Source: Akkermansiaceae bacterium UBA2367
GTDB lineage: Bacteria; Verrucomicrobiota; Verrucomicrobiia; Verrucomicrobiales; DEV007
NCBI GenBank assembly: GCA_002344525.1
Contig: DDTJ01000061.1
Location: forward strand, 1 to 64,000
Reading direction: 5' to 3'
Length of the DNA stretch: 64,000 nucleotides
Shown: positions 36,022-44,413 of the stretch, in pieces
How positions within the stretch are numbered: the stretch's first letter is position 1
Layout: each line of letters opens with the position of its first letter
Position numbers and translations under genes: made by a program
Notes under the pieces: model-generated
Databases searched by the model: none
The model's input: the letters and a program-made list of their open reading frames with translations, nothing else
Told to the model about the DNA's origin: nothing

Positions 36022-37026
36022 TCATGAGGGGATGTCCTGCCAACCCGCCTCGGTGGCGCTGCGGTGGGAGGCGAGATTGACGTGCAAGGTGCGGATCGCG
36101 TCGTCGAGCGAGCAGAGGACTTCGCCGGAGCCATCGACCGCGTCGAGGAAGGCGGCGTTCTGGACGCGGTAGATCTCGTCGCGGTCCGGCACCTCGACCG
36201 GCTCGTGGTGCCATGTCCCGTTCGGCTCGTCCATCCACGACCATCGGAGCCGCGCATAGTCCGCCCGCAAGGTGCCGCGCTCGCAGACGACGGTCATGAG
36301 GACTTCGTTGGGATGCTGGTAGAGGTTGAGGGTGTAGCTGCCCATCGCTCCGTTTTCGTGCCGTGTCAGGGTGTGGACCGTGTCCTCGACCGTCACTCCT
36401 TCGAGCACTTGGTGGGCCGCGTCGGTGACGAGACGGCGGATCGGTCCGGCGAGCCAGTCGCCCACGTTGTACATGTGGGTGATCATGTCGTTGATCGCGC
36501 CGCCACCCAGTTCGGGTTTGGCGAAGTAGACCTCGCGATAGGCGGGCCGGATCTGCGCGAAGGCCTGACCCGTGGAAATCGAGACGTTGACCGGTTTTCC
36601 GAAACGTCCCGAGGCGATCTCGCGCCGGATCGCGGCCACCGCCGGATGGGCGCGATGGACGTAGCCGACCGCGACGACGATCCCCTTCTCCGCGACGAGG
36701 CGGGCGTAGTCCTCGACCCCGTCGAGGGAAAGGCTGAGCGGTTTCTCCATCAACTGGTGGACGCCCAGTTCCGCCAACCGCGTCCCGATGGCGAGGTGAG
36801 TCGGGGCCGGAGTCGCGACGACAGCAAGGTCGTAGGCCCCTTTGGCGAGCGCACTGTCGAGGTCGGGGAAAGCGAAGGCCTCGGGGATGCCGTAGCGGGC
36901 CGCGATCTCGGCGCGGCGGGCGGGGTGCGTCTCGCAAAAAGCGATGGCGTCGCAGCGGTCGAGCTGCTGGAAGACGCGCAGGTGGCGCTCGCCGATGGAG
37001 CCGGTGCCGATGACGAGGAGTCTCAT
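36022..37026 (-). CDS. Gfo/Idh/MocA family oxidoreductase
   Basis: A 334-residue NAD(P)-dependent dehydrogenase. The Rossmann motif is VIGTGSIGERHLRVF, followed by MEKPLSLS (KP catalytic motif), GGGAINDMITHMYNVGDWL (catalytic Asp/His region) and a beta-sheet C-terminal domain. It is distinct in sequence from the one at 27679. It is first in the minus-strand sugar cluster (this gene, SDR, isomerase). Its 5' region faces the DapA-like gene across a gap with heptamer repeats. Confidence 0.9.
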   Translation of the reverse strand: MRLLVIGTGSIGERHLRVFQQLDRCDAIAFCETHPARRAEIAARYGIPEAFAFPDLDSALAKGAYDLAVVATPAPTHLAIGTRLAELGVHQLMEKPLSLSLDGVEDYARLVAEKGIVVAVGYVHRAHPAVAAIRREIASGRFGKPVNVSISTGQAFAQIRPAYREVYFAKPELGGGAINDMITHMYNVGDWLAGPIRRLVTDAAHQVLEGVTVEDTVHTLTRHENGAMGSYTLNLYQHPNEVLMTVVCERGTLRADYARLRWSWMDEPNGTWHHEPVEVPDRDEIYRVQNAAFLDAVDGSGEVLCSLDDAIRTLHVNLASHRSATEAGWQDIPS

Positions 37027-37033
37027 GGGGTGG

Positions 37034-37111
37034 GTTCTTCGTTCTTGGTGCTTCGTTCTTCGTTCTTGGATAGTTGTTTACTGTTTACCTGTTCCAGTCC
37101 ACCGTCCACCG
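37034..37111. repeat. Heptanucleotide arrays (GTTCTTC and GTCCACC words)
   Basis: Two arrays lie side by side in the divergent promoter gap: GTTCTTC, GTTCTTG, GTGCTTC, GTTCTTC, GTTCTTG at 37034-37069, and GTTTACT, GTTTACC, a break, then GTCCACC, GTCCACC to 37111. The second uses the words found inside the reading frame at 51388-51468. Confidence 0.8.
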
Positions 37112-37133
37112 AATCCTCGATCCACCCTTTCCA

Positions 37134-38051
37134 ATGTCCGCCCCCCTCGCCGGAGTCCTCCCGGTTTTCCAGACCCCCTACCTCACCGACGAATCCATCG
37201 ACGCGGAGACGCTCGAACGCGAGATCGACTGGCTCTTCGAGCAAGGCTCAGACGGCATCGTCCTCGCTATGGTTTCCGAGGTGCTGCGCCTCTCCGACCC
37301 CGAGCGCGACCAGCTCGCCACCCTCGCCTGCCGCTTCGCCTCGGGGAAAGGTCCCGTCGTCGTCAGCGTCGGGGCCGAGAGCAGCCGCATCGCCGAGGGC
37401 CACGCCCGCCACGCCGAGGAGGCCGGGGCCGCCGCGCTCATGGCCATCCCCCCGGTCTCCATCGCCGTGGATGAAGGCGAGCTCTCGACCTACTACCGCT
37501 GCCTCCTCGAAGTCGTCGCGATCCCCGTAGTGGTGCAGGACGCCTCGGGCTACGTCGGCCGACCCATGTCCATCGCCTTCCAGGCGCAGCTTCTCGACGA
37601 GTTCGGCCCCGAGCGCGTCCTCTTCAAACCCGAGGCCTCGCCCATCGGGCCGCGCCTCTCCGCCCTGCGCGACGCCACCGGAGGACGGGCGCGGATTTTC
37701 GAAGGGACGGGCGGCATCGCCCTCGTCGATTCCCATCAACGCGGCATTTGCGGGACCATGCCAGGGGCGGACCTCATCACCGCCATCGTCCCGCTTTGGC
37801 GAGCCCTCGAAGCCGGGGACCTCGCCACCGCCGCGCGCCTCCACGAACCGCTCAGCGCCCTCGTCTCCCTCCAGACCGGACTCGACGGCTTCCTCGCGGT
37901 GGAGAAGCATCTCCTCTGCCGCCAAGGCATCTTCCGCAACGAGATCGTGCGCGGCCCGCGCGGCTTCGTCCTCGACGAGGAGACCCGCCGCGAGGTGGAC
38001 CGCCTGTTCGACCGCCTCCAGGAAGCCATCTCCGACACCCGCGACTCATGA
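37134..38051 (+). CDS. Dihydrodipicolinate synthase/N-acetylneuraminate lyase family protein
   Basis: A 305-residue class I (Schiff-base) aldolase or dehydratase TIM barrel. Family features are GVLPVFQTPYLTDESIDAE at the N-terminus, VVSVGAESS, and the Schiff-base lysine in VLFKPEASP. The YxxP-type Tyr region is less regular (YYRCLLEV). Given the sugar cluster it is more likely a keto-deoxy sugar-acid aldolase/dehydratase than the lysine-biosynthesis enzyme. Its stop overlaps the start of the amidohydrolase gene by 4 bases. Confidence 0.88.
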   Translation: MSAPLAGVLPVFQTPYLTDESIDAETLEREIDWLFEQGSDGIVLAMVSEVLRLSDPERDQLATLACRFASGKGPVVVSVGAESSRIAEGHARHAEEAGAAALMAIPPVSIAVDEGELSTYYRCLLEVVAIPVVVQDASGYVGRPMSIAFQAQLLDEFGPERVLFKPEASPIGPRLSALRDATGGRARIFEGTGGIALVDSHQRGICGTMPGADLITAIVPLWRALEAGDLATAARLHEPLSALVSLQTGLDGFLAVEKHLLCRQGIFRNEIVRGPRGFVLDEETRREVDRLFDRLQEAISDTRDS

Positions 38052-38893
38052 TCATCGACGTCCACAGCCACACCTGGCCTTTCCCTGAGGCCTTCAGCGA
38101 AGACTTCATCCGCCAAGCCTCCGGGGCGAAGGCGAACACCACCGTCGACATCTCGGTGACCTACGAGGCCTACCGCGCCACCGTGCCGCCGGAGACGCGC
38201 AGCGTCGTCTTCGGGGGCAAGGCGAAGCTCTCCGGCATCTGGGTGGACGACGCCTATGTCGCCAACTACGTGGAAAAACATCCCGACACCCTGATCGGCT
38301 TCCTCTCCGTCGATCCGACGCAGCCAGGCTGGCAGGACGAGCTCCGCCACGGCCACGAGACCCTCGGCCTGCGCGGGGTCAAGCTGCTGCCCATGTACGC
38401 CGGCTTCCAAGTCTGCGACCCCATCCTGGAGCCGCTCTGGGAATACTGCGAAAGCCGCGGCCTGCCCGTGCTGATGCACACCGGCACCACCTTCATCCGC
38501 CAAGCCCCGCTCGACTGCACCTTTCCCCGCCTGATCGAGCCGGTCGCGGTGAGGCATCCGGAGATCCGTTTCGTCCTCGCCCACCTCGGGCATCCCTGGG
38601 AGGGCGAATGCGTCGTCACCATCCGCAAGCACCCCAACGTCTACGCCGACCTCAGCGCCCTGCACTACCGTCCCTTCCAGCTCTACCAAAGCCTCATGCT
38701 CGTGCAGGAATACGGGGTGTGGGACAAGGTCCTCTTCGGATCGGACTATCCCTTCACCACGGTGAACGCGTCCATCGAAGGGCTGCGCGGGTTGAATCGG
38801 ATGCTGGAGGGCACCGCCCTGCCCCGGCTGAACGAGGACAAGATCGAGGAGCTGATCCATCGCGAGAGCCTGCGGCTGCTGGGTTTGGAGTAG
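38048..38893 (+). CDS. Amidohydrolase family protein (amidohydrolase 2)
   Basis: A 281-residue metal-dependent hydrolase of the TIM-barrel amidohydrolase-2 group. The metal motif HxH is DVHSHTWPF at the N-terminus, then MHTGTTF (His), VLAHLGHPW (His) and the catalytic Asp in LFGSDYPF. Related enzymes include lactonases and decarboxylases; in a sugar-acid cluster a lactonase role is plausible. It is coupled to the DapA-like gene (ATGA overlap). Confidence 0.88.
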   Translation: MIIDVHSHTWPFPEAFSEDFIRQASGAKANTTVDISVTYEAYRATVPPETRSVVFGGKAKLSGIWVDDAYVANYVEKHPDTLIGFLSVDPTQPGWQDELRHGHETLGLRGVKLLPMYAGFQVCDPILEPLWEYCESRGLPVLMHTGTTFIRQAPLDCTFPRLIEPVAVRHPEIRFVLAHLGHPWEGECVVTIRKHPNVYADLSALHYRPFQLYQSLMLVQEYGVWDKVLFGSDYPFTTVNASIEGLRGLNRMLEGTALPRLNEDKIEELIHRESLRLLGLE

Positions 38894-39053
38894 GAAGCGG
38901 AGGCATCGTGGTTCATGTCAAATGAGTGAAGCCGGGGAAGTTCGAAGGCGGCGGGAGATTGGAGCTCCTCCCCGGACGACGCGTCAGCGTCGAGGATGAA
39001 ACCCTGACCACCTAAGGCCACCCTTTTCAAGGTCCGTTCCAGCAAAGTGAGGA

Positions 39054-39139
39054 GGTGGGGCGAGGTGTCCCTGTGGAGCCGTCTTCGGACGGAGCGCGCT
39101 TGCCACGCTTATCTTTTCGTGGGACGGTCTCGTCCTACC
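39054..39139. repeat. Palindromic repeat, GGTAGGGCGA family (reverse copy)
   Basis: GGTGGGGCGAGGTGTCCC at the left and GGGACGGTCTCGTCCTACC at the right match the reverse complement of the ends at 25823-25923 and 44257-44362. The rest of the 38894-39184 gap shows no supported gene. Confidence 0.7.
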
Positions 39140-39184
39140 AGCCTTGTTTTTGGCCTCACATCATCCAGCCCGACATCAGGACCC

Positions 39185-41551
39185 CTACGGCGCGGACATC
39201 GGCACCACCTCCCTTGCCTTGGTCAAATCCGGTCGCACGGGGCGCGGATCGTGCCAGCGGTCCTTTGGCTGGGGGGCTTTGGCGTCCAGATATTGCCCGA
39301 GCCGCAGCCGCAGGGCCTCGAAGGCCGGTTGCGCGTCCTCGCCGAACTGCGACTTGCCGGCATCCTCCTCGTTCTTCTTCACCAAGGTGGCGGCGAGGCC
39401 GGGGATCGCGCGGACGGCGGCCATGACATCGTCCCGGCTCTCGCCGGACACGGCGCAGTATTGCGTCAGATACTCGACAAGCTGCTGCCCGGCGAGGAAG
39501 GCCTTCAGCCGCAGGCTGGGAACGGGGCCGTTCGGCGTGGGGTAGAACACGGAAAGCTCGTCGGGCGTCTCCCAGGCCGGGGCCTTGCCGATGGTGTTCC
39601 AGGGCACCACGCCGTCCGCGCCGAGCGCCCACGATTCGACGCACCACGCGGCGTTCGCGATGTTGGGCGTGCCGATGGCGTTCGAGCTGCCATACATGTA
39701 GTAGAGATTGCCACAGTCCTTGGCCCGGCGCATGATGCGCGGCCAGTAGGTCCGCAGCACACCGCTGACGACCTCCGCGTTCACGCAGTGGTCGAGCAGC
39801 TCGCGCTGCCATTGCGGGCGGGAGATGTCCGCGCGGTAGGCGAGGTTCACATTTTGATACGGCGACACGGCCTCCCAGAACTCGCGCCCGTAGTGGCGGA
39901 TGGCCCAGAAGTCCTGCGTGTGGACGGGCTCGTCGAAGATCCAGGCGGCGGAGCACTTCCGCCAGTCGTCCTTCTTGAAGTAGACCTTGTTGTTGAGGTA
40001 GAATTCGAACATCGGCTCCGTCCAGCCCTTCGCTTCGAAGTGCCCGGCGATTTCCGCCGCTGCGGCGCGGAACTGAGTCCAATAGGCGTCGTCGTAGGCC
40101 TGCTCGATCCAGTAGCCGCCCTTGAAATGCTCGTCGTGCCACATCGGCCAGTTCTCGTTCAGCAGCAGGTAGAAGGCCTCCACCGGTACCGCGCCGCGTG
40201 GCAGGTCGGCGAAGGCGCTGCCGTCGAGGAGGGGGCCGAACTCCGCGTCGAACTCCGTCCAGTCCCAGCGTCCGTCGTCGCCGATCTGCGGGGCGGGCTT
40301 GTCCACCTTGCCAGTCCAGCCGTAGGGGAGGTGGTTCATGACGACGCGATGCCCGTGCGCGAGCCGGTAGTAGTCGCGGGGGTGGCTGGGTAGGCCGTAG
40401 GCGTTCATCTGCGGCAGGAACGAGAGCCGGTCCGGCAGGGTGAAGTTCCACACCGTGACGGTGAAGGGCATGGCCGTCCCCTTCACCGTCACCGTGCCGC
40501 CAAGCCCGCCCGGCGGCGTGTCTTTCGGCACGAGCAGGCCGATGAAGGTCTCCTCGCCCTCCGCCACTCCCGCGTCGAAACCCACGGGCACGAGCGGATC
40601 GTGGAACGCGCCCACCTTCGGCATCGAGTAGAGCGTCACGCCGAGGCCGGGCGCATCGACGGCCACCTCCCCGGCCTTCGCGGCGACGGAAAAGCCGATC
40701 GTCTCGCCTTTCGCGGCGAACAGGCGTGTCGAGGTCAGCTCGCGACCGAACGTGTCGCGGCAGGGCAGGCTTGGTTTCACGGGCGGCAGGGCGTCCGGCG
40801 CGTCGGGCAGGGTGGCGAGGGTGGTTGACAGGGTAGTGAGGGGGACCGAAGAGGGTTGAGGAGCCTCCCCGCCGTCCACCGTTTCGAGCCAGAGCGTGAA
40901 GTAGGGCTGGAAGGCCTTCCGGTCCTCGCGGCTCGAGACGTAGCGGTTCACGAAGTTCGTGTATTGGAAGGCGTCGCCATCGCGTGTGTATTCGCTGCCC
41001 ACGTCGTCGATGACGAAGAATCCCTCCGAACGGCCATCGAGCCGCGCCTGCACCACGACCGGGTCGATGGGGACGATCTGCCAGCCCTCCGTATCCGGCG
41101 CCGACGTGTCGCCGAAGCCCCAAACGGATCCGCCTTCGCCGCAGACGACGCTGGTGATGTCCGGCTTACCGTTGCCCCAGAGTAGCTCCCCGGTCCTTGC
41201 CCAGACGAAGGAGCTCGCTCCGGGCGTCTTTTCATAGCTGTTGCCCGTGCCCTCCACCCATTCATGGGTGATGGTGGACACGGTCGTGCGCCGCAGCGGC
41301 GCGTCCGGCGAGGCGAGATGCAGGTGGAGCTGCGCCTTCGCCACCCGTTTTCCGAGAAACGGCGTGGGATCGAAGTCGATGAGAAAGAACTCCTGGATGC
41401 CTTTCAGCTTCAGCTTGTGCGATCCACCGTTGTTGCCCTCCGTCTCCGTCGGGTAGGCCGAGATCCAGAGGTCGCGCGAGACCTCGACGCGCTGCTGCGC
41501 TTGCAGAGGGATGGCGACGGCGAGGAGGAGAAGCAGGGCACGGGTTTTCAT
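39185..41551 (-). CDS. Secreted DUF4091 glycosidase-like protein
   Basis: A 788-residue exported protein. Residues 1-18 form a signal peptide. The N-terminal part (20-210) contains beta-strand regions with a TTVSTITHEWVEGTGNSYE segment like the DNRLRE/CBM96-type domain. The C-terminal half is a TIM-barrel-like DUF4091 region with FLPQMNAYGLPSHPRDYYRLAHGHRVVMNH, IFDEPVHTQDF and GPVPSLRLKAFLAGQQLVEYL. It is common in Bacteroidetes, Planctomycetes and Verrucomicrobia and believed to act on polysaccharides. No activity is known for this copy. Confidence 0.82.
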   Translation of the reverse strand: MKTRALLLLLAVAIPLQAQQRVEVSRDLWISAYPTETEGNNGGSHKLKLKGIQEFFLIDFDPTPFLGKRVAKAQLHLHLASPDAPLRRTTVSTITHEWVEGTGNSYEKTPGASSFVWARTGELLWGNGKPDITSVVCGEGGSVWGFGDTSAPDTEGWQIVPIDPVVVQARLDGRSEGFFVIDDVGSEYTRDGDAFQYTNFVNRYVSSREDRKAFQPYFTLWLETVDGGEAPQPSSVPLTTLSTTLATLPDAPDALPPVKPSLPCRDTFGRELTSTRLFAAKGETIGFSVAAKAGEVAVDAPGLGVTLYSMPKVGAFHDPLVPVGFDAGVAEGEETFIGLLVPKDTPPGGLGGTVTVKGTAMPFTVTVWNFTLPDRLSFLPQMNAYGLPSHPRDYYRLAHGHRVVMNHLPYGWTGKVDKPAPQIGDDGRWDWTEFDAEFGPLLDGSAFADLPRGAVPVEAFYLLLNENWPMWHDEHFKGGYWIEQAYDDAYWTQFRAAAAEIAGHFEAKGWTEPMFEFYLNNKVYFKKDDWRKCSAAWIFDEPVHTQDFWAIRHYGREFWEAVSPYQNVNLAYRADISRPQWQRELLDHCVNAEVVSGVLRTYWPRIMRRAKDCGNLYYMYGSSNAIGTPNIANAAWCVESWALGADGVVPWNTIGKAPAWETPDELSVFYPTPNGPVPSLRLKAFLAGQQLVEYLTQYCAVSGESRDDVMAAVRAIPGLAATLVKKNEEDAGKSQFGEDAQPAFEALRLRLGQYLDAKAPQPKDRWHDPRPVRPDLTKAREVVPMSAP

Positions 41552-41694
41552 GCGGGGGACGGAGGGATGGGCACATTGTGTCGTTTCGCCGACGCAGGGC
41601 AAGGGGAAAGCTGGGTGCCCGGCGTCCACCTTCCACCCTCCGCATCGCATTTCCCGGGTTGAACGCGGGGCGAGCCGCGCGATACTCCCCCCGA

Positions 41695-42825
41695 ATGAGA
41701 GGTTTCACCCATCCCCTCCGATTTTGCGCCGCGCCCCTGCTCGCCCTCGGGCTGGCTGGCTGCAACAAGGATCTCGAGGAGCGCATCGACCGTCTTGAGG
41801 CCGAGTTGCGCGGCGCTCGCGCCGATACCCGCGACACCGTCGAGGAATTGAAATCCCGCGTCATCGCCGCCGAAACCCGGGTCGGCCTCTCCAGCGACGG
41901 CAGGACTCTCGACCAGCGCATCCGGTCCCTCGAAGACACCTTCGGCGAAGTCCTCTCGATGAAGTCCCGCGACAACGAGATGGTCTATCTGCGGGCCAAC
42001 CTCCAGGGCCACGCCCCTCTCCTCACCGACCATGGCACCTTCCTCGTGCGCATGGAGGGCATCGACCTGAACCTCGCCACCGAGGGCTACACCGTCCATC
42101 TCAATATCGGCAATCCCCAGGCCGTCGCGGTGCAGCAGTTCACCCTGCGCGGGCACCACGGCGGCGGCACCCCCGAACTGCCCGAGGGCGAGTCCTATGA
42201 CCTGCGCAACGAAAAGCTCAAAGCCTGGGAGGAGACCCTGAAGCCCTTCGAAGCCCGCGTCACCAAGACCCTCGAACCCTTCTCTTGGACCCCCTTCGAC
42301 ATCGACATCGCCGCCAACGCCCGCGAGGAGCTGGAGATGATCCGCTTCTCCATGGTCGTCGAGAACGCCCAGCTCAACCGTCCCTTCGCCGAAGGCGGGG
42401 GCGGGGCGGGCGGGGGGCACCATGCCCACATCGACGTCGATTCCAAAACCGCCTCCGTGCTGAGGACCGAATACGGTGCCTTCCTCGTCACGGTGAAAAA
42501 GGCCGAGCAGAGCGAGGTGGGAACGAAGCTGCACCTCGAAATCGGCAACCCCTACGGGTTCACCCTCAACCAATGCCGCCTCCTCGGCGACTTCGGGCCG
42601 CCCCGCCCTCGCCGCGAGCAGAGCGCCAGCGAGGAGGAATACGGCGAGAAGCTGGCCGCATGGAGCGCCTCGCTGCAGCAGTTCGAATCGATGATCTCCT
42701 CCAAAATCTCGAATTTCCGCTGGAGCAAGGCGACCATCCTCGTGCCGGGGAAGGTCGAGGAGGTGAAATTCCTGCGTTGCCAGTTGCGGGTCGAGGATGT
42801 GACCTTGCCGGCGGCGGTGGAGTGA
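41695..42825 (+). CDS. DUF3251-like lipoprotein with duplicated domain
   Basis: A 376-residue lipoprotein (LGLAGCNKD, Cys near residue 23). Residues 24-80 form a coiled coil (LEERIDRLEAELRGARAD). Two similar beta domains follow: GTFLVRMEGIDLNLATEGYTVHLNIGNPQ (about 117-145) and GAFLVTVKKAEQSEVGTKLHLEIGNPYGF (about 262-290), so the protein carries an internal duplication. The family resembles DUF3251 (YajI). Function is unknown; envelope location is inferred from the lipobox. Confidence 0.78.
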   Translation: MRGFTHPLRFCAAPLLALGLAGCNKDLEERIDRLEAELRGARADTRDTVEELKSRVIAAETRVGLSSDGRTLDQRIRSLEDTFGEVLSMKSRDNEMVYLRANLQGHAPLLTDHGTFLVRMEGIDLNLATEGYTVHLNIGNPQAVAVQQFTLRGHHGGGTPELPEGESYDLRNEKLKAWEETLKPFEARVTKTLEPFSWTPFDIDIAANAREELEMIRFSMVVENAQLNRPFAEGGGGAGGGHHAHIDVDSKTASVLRTEYGAFLVTVKKAEQSEVGTKLHLEIGNPYGFTLNQCRLLGDFGPPRPRREQSASEEEYGEKLAAWSASLQQFESMISSKISNFRWSKATILVPGKVEEVKFLRCQLRVEDVTLPAAVE

Positions 42826-42832
42826 AGTTTTT

Positions 42833-42908
42833 AACTCCTACTCGTACTCAACATCGGGCGACCTTCGCCCTTCCGAGTATGAGTAGGAGGATGAGGACGA
42901 GTAGGAGG
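42833..42908. repeat. Heptanucleotide hairpin array (degenerate)
   Basis: The left arm is AACTCCTACTCGTACTCAAC; the right arm has GAGTATG, AGTAGGA, GGATGAG, GACGAGT, AGGAGG. A small palindrome (GGGCGACCTTCGCCC) forms the centre. It lies between two convergent genes and is a more decayed relative of the arrays at 152-236, 15490-15586 and 45363-45491. Confidence 0.7.
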
Positions 42909-42922
42909 CCAAGGCGGCAAAT

Positions 42923-43369
42923 TTACCTAGGCCGCCGCATCGAGAACTTTCCGAGGTCGCCCTTGTCGTTCGAGTAGGTCGCCTCGAAGGACTGCCCGGT
43001 GATCTTCGCCTTGTGGCCGAAGCTGCCGAAGAGGCCGAGATCCTTCGTCCCGTCGGCGCGGTAGACGCCGCCACTCCGCTTCACCGGAAAACGGACGGAG
43101 TAGCCGCCGGAGAAAATCTTCCCCCAAGTCGCGTGGTAGCGGAAGTCGTATTCGCCTGGTGCGCCGGGGGCGGGCTTGACGATGGCGCGGAGCTTGCCGG
43201 AGTGGCCGTTCGTCGCGGTCGTCCAAGTGCCCTCCCACGGCCCGGCGGGGGCGGAGGTTTTGCCGGAGCGGTAGTCGGCGACGGATTGCTTCCATTCGCG
43301 TTCGAAACTGGCGCAACTCGTGAGGAGGAGACCGACGCAGGCGAGGAGGGGGAGAAAAGGTGTTTTCAT
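42923..43369 (-). CDS. Lipoprotein of unknown function
   Basis: A 148-residue lipoprotein (LLLTSCASFE, Cys near residue 19). The mature part begins GPWEGTWTTATNGHSGKLRAIV and reads as an antiparallel barrel (YDFRYHATWGKIFSGGYSVRFPV, GLFGSFGHKAKI). I do not know the family. It is the last gene on the minus strand after DUF4381. Confidence 0.7.
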   Translation of the reverse strand: MKTPFLPLLACVGLLLTSCASFEREWKQSVADYRSGKTSAPAGPWEGTWTTATNGHSGKLRAIVKPAPGAPGEYDFRYHATWGKIFSGGYSVRFPVKRSGGVYRADGTKDLGLFGSFGHKAKITGQSFEATYSNDKGDLGKFSMRRPR

Positions 43370-43424
43370 GCGGGAACGACGGGGAAGAAAGCGGAACTTG
43401 CCCGATAGCGCAAGTGACGGGAAC

Positions 43425-43464
43425 CTTCGGATTTCGAGCTTCGGGCTTCGGATTTACTTCGTCT
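43425..43464. repeat. Heptanucleotide array overlapping a stop codon
   Basis: The units ACCTTCG, GATTTCG, AGCTTCG, GGCTTCG, GATTTAC run from 43425 to the end of the DUF4381 gene. The stop codon of that gene (TTA on this strand, 43454-43456) falls in the last full unit. The word GATTTCGAGCTTCGG is shared with 27581-27632. Confidence 0.75.
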
Positions 43465-43996
43465 CCGCGTTGACCGATTCGCAGAGGCTCACGAGCGCCC
43501 GCGCCCGCTGCATGAGGGGACGGGTCCACTCGGCGGCGTCGGGTCGGTTGGCGAATTTGACCTCTTCGGAGGCGGTGAGGAAATCGCGCAGTTCCTGCTG
43601 CACGGCGGGAGGCAGGCGCGTGCCTTCGCGGGCGAGCCGGGCGAGGAATTCCTCCGCCGTCTCGTATCGCACCGGATCGCGGAAGCGGGCGGTGAAGTAG
43701 TCTTTCAGGGCATCCGAGACGGCGAGGGCGAAGCGGTTCGGAGCCAATTCGTCGCGCTCGCGGTCGAGACGGTCGAATTCGCGCAGGGCTTTGAAGGAGG
43801 GCGGGGCGTCGGGCGCGGGACGGTTCCGCAGGAGGAAGCGCACGAGCCAGACAACCGCCCCGGCGAGGAGAAGGGCAAAGACGAGCGCGGCGAAAAGCGG
43901 CCAAGGCGACCGCTCCGGCGCGGGAAGGACGATGTCGTAGAGTCCGTCGGGCGGCGCGGCTTCCGCTTGGGCGAGGGTGAAGAGGGTCGGGGGCAT
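43454..43996 (-). CDS. DUF4381-like membrane protein (Bat operon type)
   Basis: A 180-residue protein. After a short periplasmic N-terminus with YDIVLPAPERSPWPLF, one membrane helix (about 34-56) is followed by a cytoplasmic helical domain: KALREFDRLDRERD, FALAVSDALKDYFTARF, ETAEEFLARLAREGTRLP. The layout matches DUF4381, which accompanies DUF58 and von Willebrand proteins in BatA-type operons. The DUF58 gene upstream is separated from it by 417 bases full of repeats, so co-transcription is uncertain. Confidence 0.8.
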   Translation of the reverse strand: MPPTLFTLAQAEAAPPDGLYDIVLPAPERSPWPLFAALVFALLLAGAVVWLVRFLLRNRPAPDAPPSFKALREFDRLDRERDELAPNRFALAVSDALKDYFTARFRDPVRYETAEEFLARLAREGTRLPPAVQQELRDFLTASEEVKFANRPDAAEWTRPLMQRARALVSLCESVNAETK

Positions 43997-44037
43997 GACC
44001 GGACAGGGTTGGAGGCGATGCGGCTTAATGACCTAGT

Positions 44038-44193
44038 AGTCCATTCCAGCTAAATTGATGGGCGGGGAATCTGTAGCCGAGGTCATTGACCTCGGGCGGT
44101 CGTTGTTCGGACGTTCGGTCCGGCCTCACTGAGGCCGGCGACAGCGCTGGCGCCTCTTTCCGCGCTCCATCCATCGTTCTTGTTGGAATGGAC
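44038..44193. repeat. Compound palindrome (GTCCATTCC arms around a GTAGCCGAGG element)
   Basis: Outer GTCCATTCC/GGAATGGAC words lie at 44038 and about 44185. Inside, at 44072-44150, are GTAGCCGAGGTCATTGACC and CCGGCCTCACTGAGGCCGG with CGACAGCGCTGG. The inner element recurs at 63388-63465. Together with 44257-44362 it fills most of the 417-base gap between DUF4381 and DUF58; I see no gene there. Confidence 0.7.
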
Positions 44194-44256
44194 CGCCAGC
44201 CCCTTTCGATTCCCGTATGGAAAAGGCGACCAAGTCCGGGAATCCGGCGGCAGCCG

Positions 44257-44362
44257 GGTAGGGCGAACCGTCCTCGGTGAGCCGCTGCGGAGGGGATGGT
44301 GCGGTGTCCGCGAAGGGCGGCCCATGGCCGAAGGCGGCTCGGCGGGGACGCCTCGCCCTACC
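44257..44362. repeat. Palindromic repeat, GGTAGGGCGA family
   Basis: The left end GGTAGGGCGAACCGTCC and the right end GGACGCCTCGCCCTACC are inverted repeats; the centre holds GGTGAGCCG and CGGCTCGG words shared with 25823-25923. It lies 64 bases after the inner element of the compound palindrome at 44038-44193. Confidence 0.8.
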
Positions 44363-44413
44363 TTTGTCGGATATATCGACATAGCCATGAAAACACTGAA
44401 TTGGAGTATGGAA

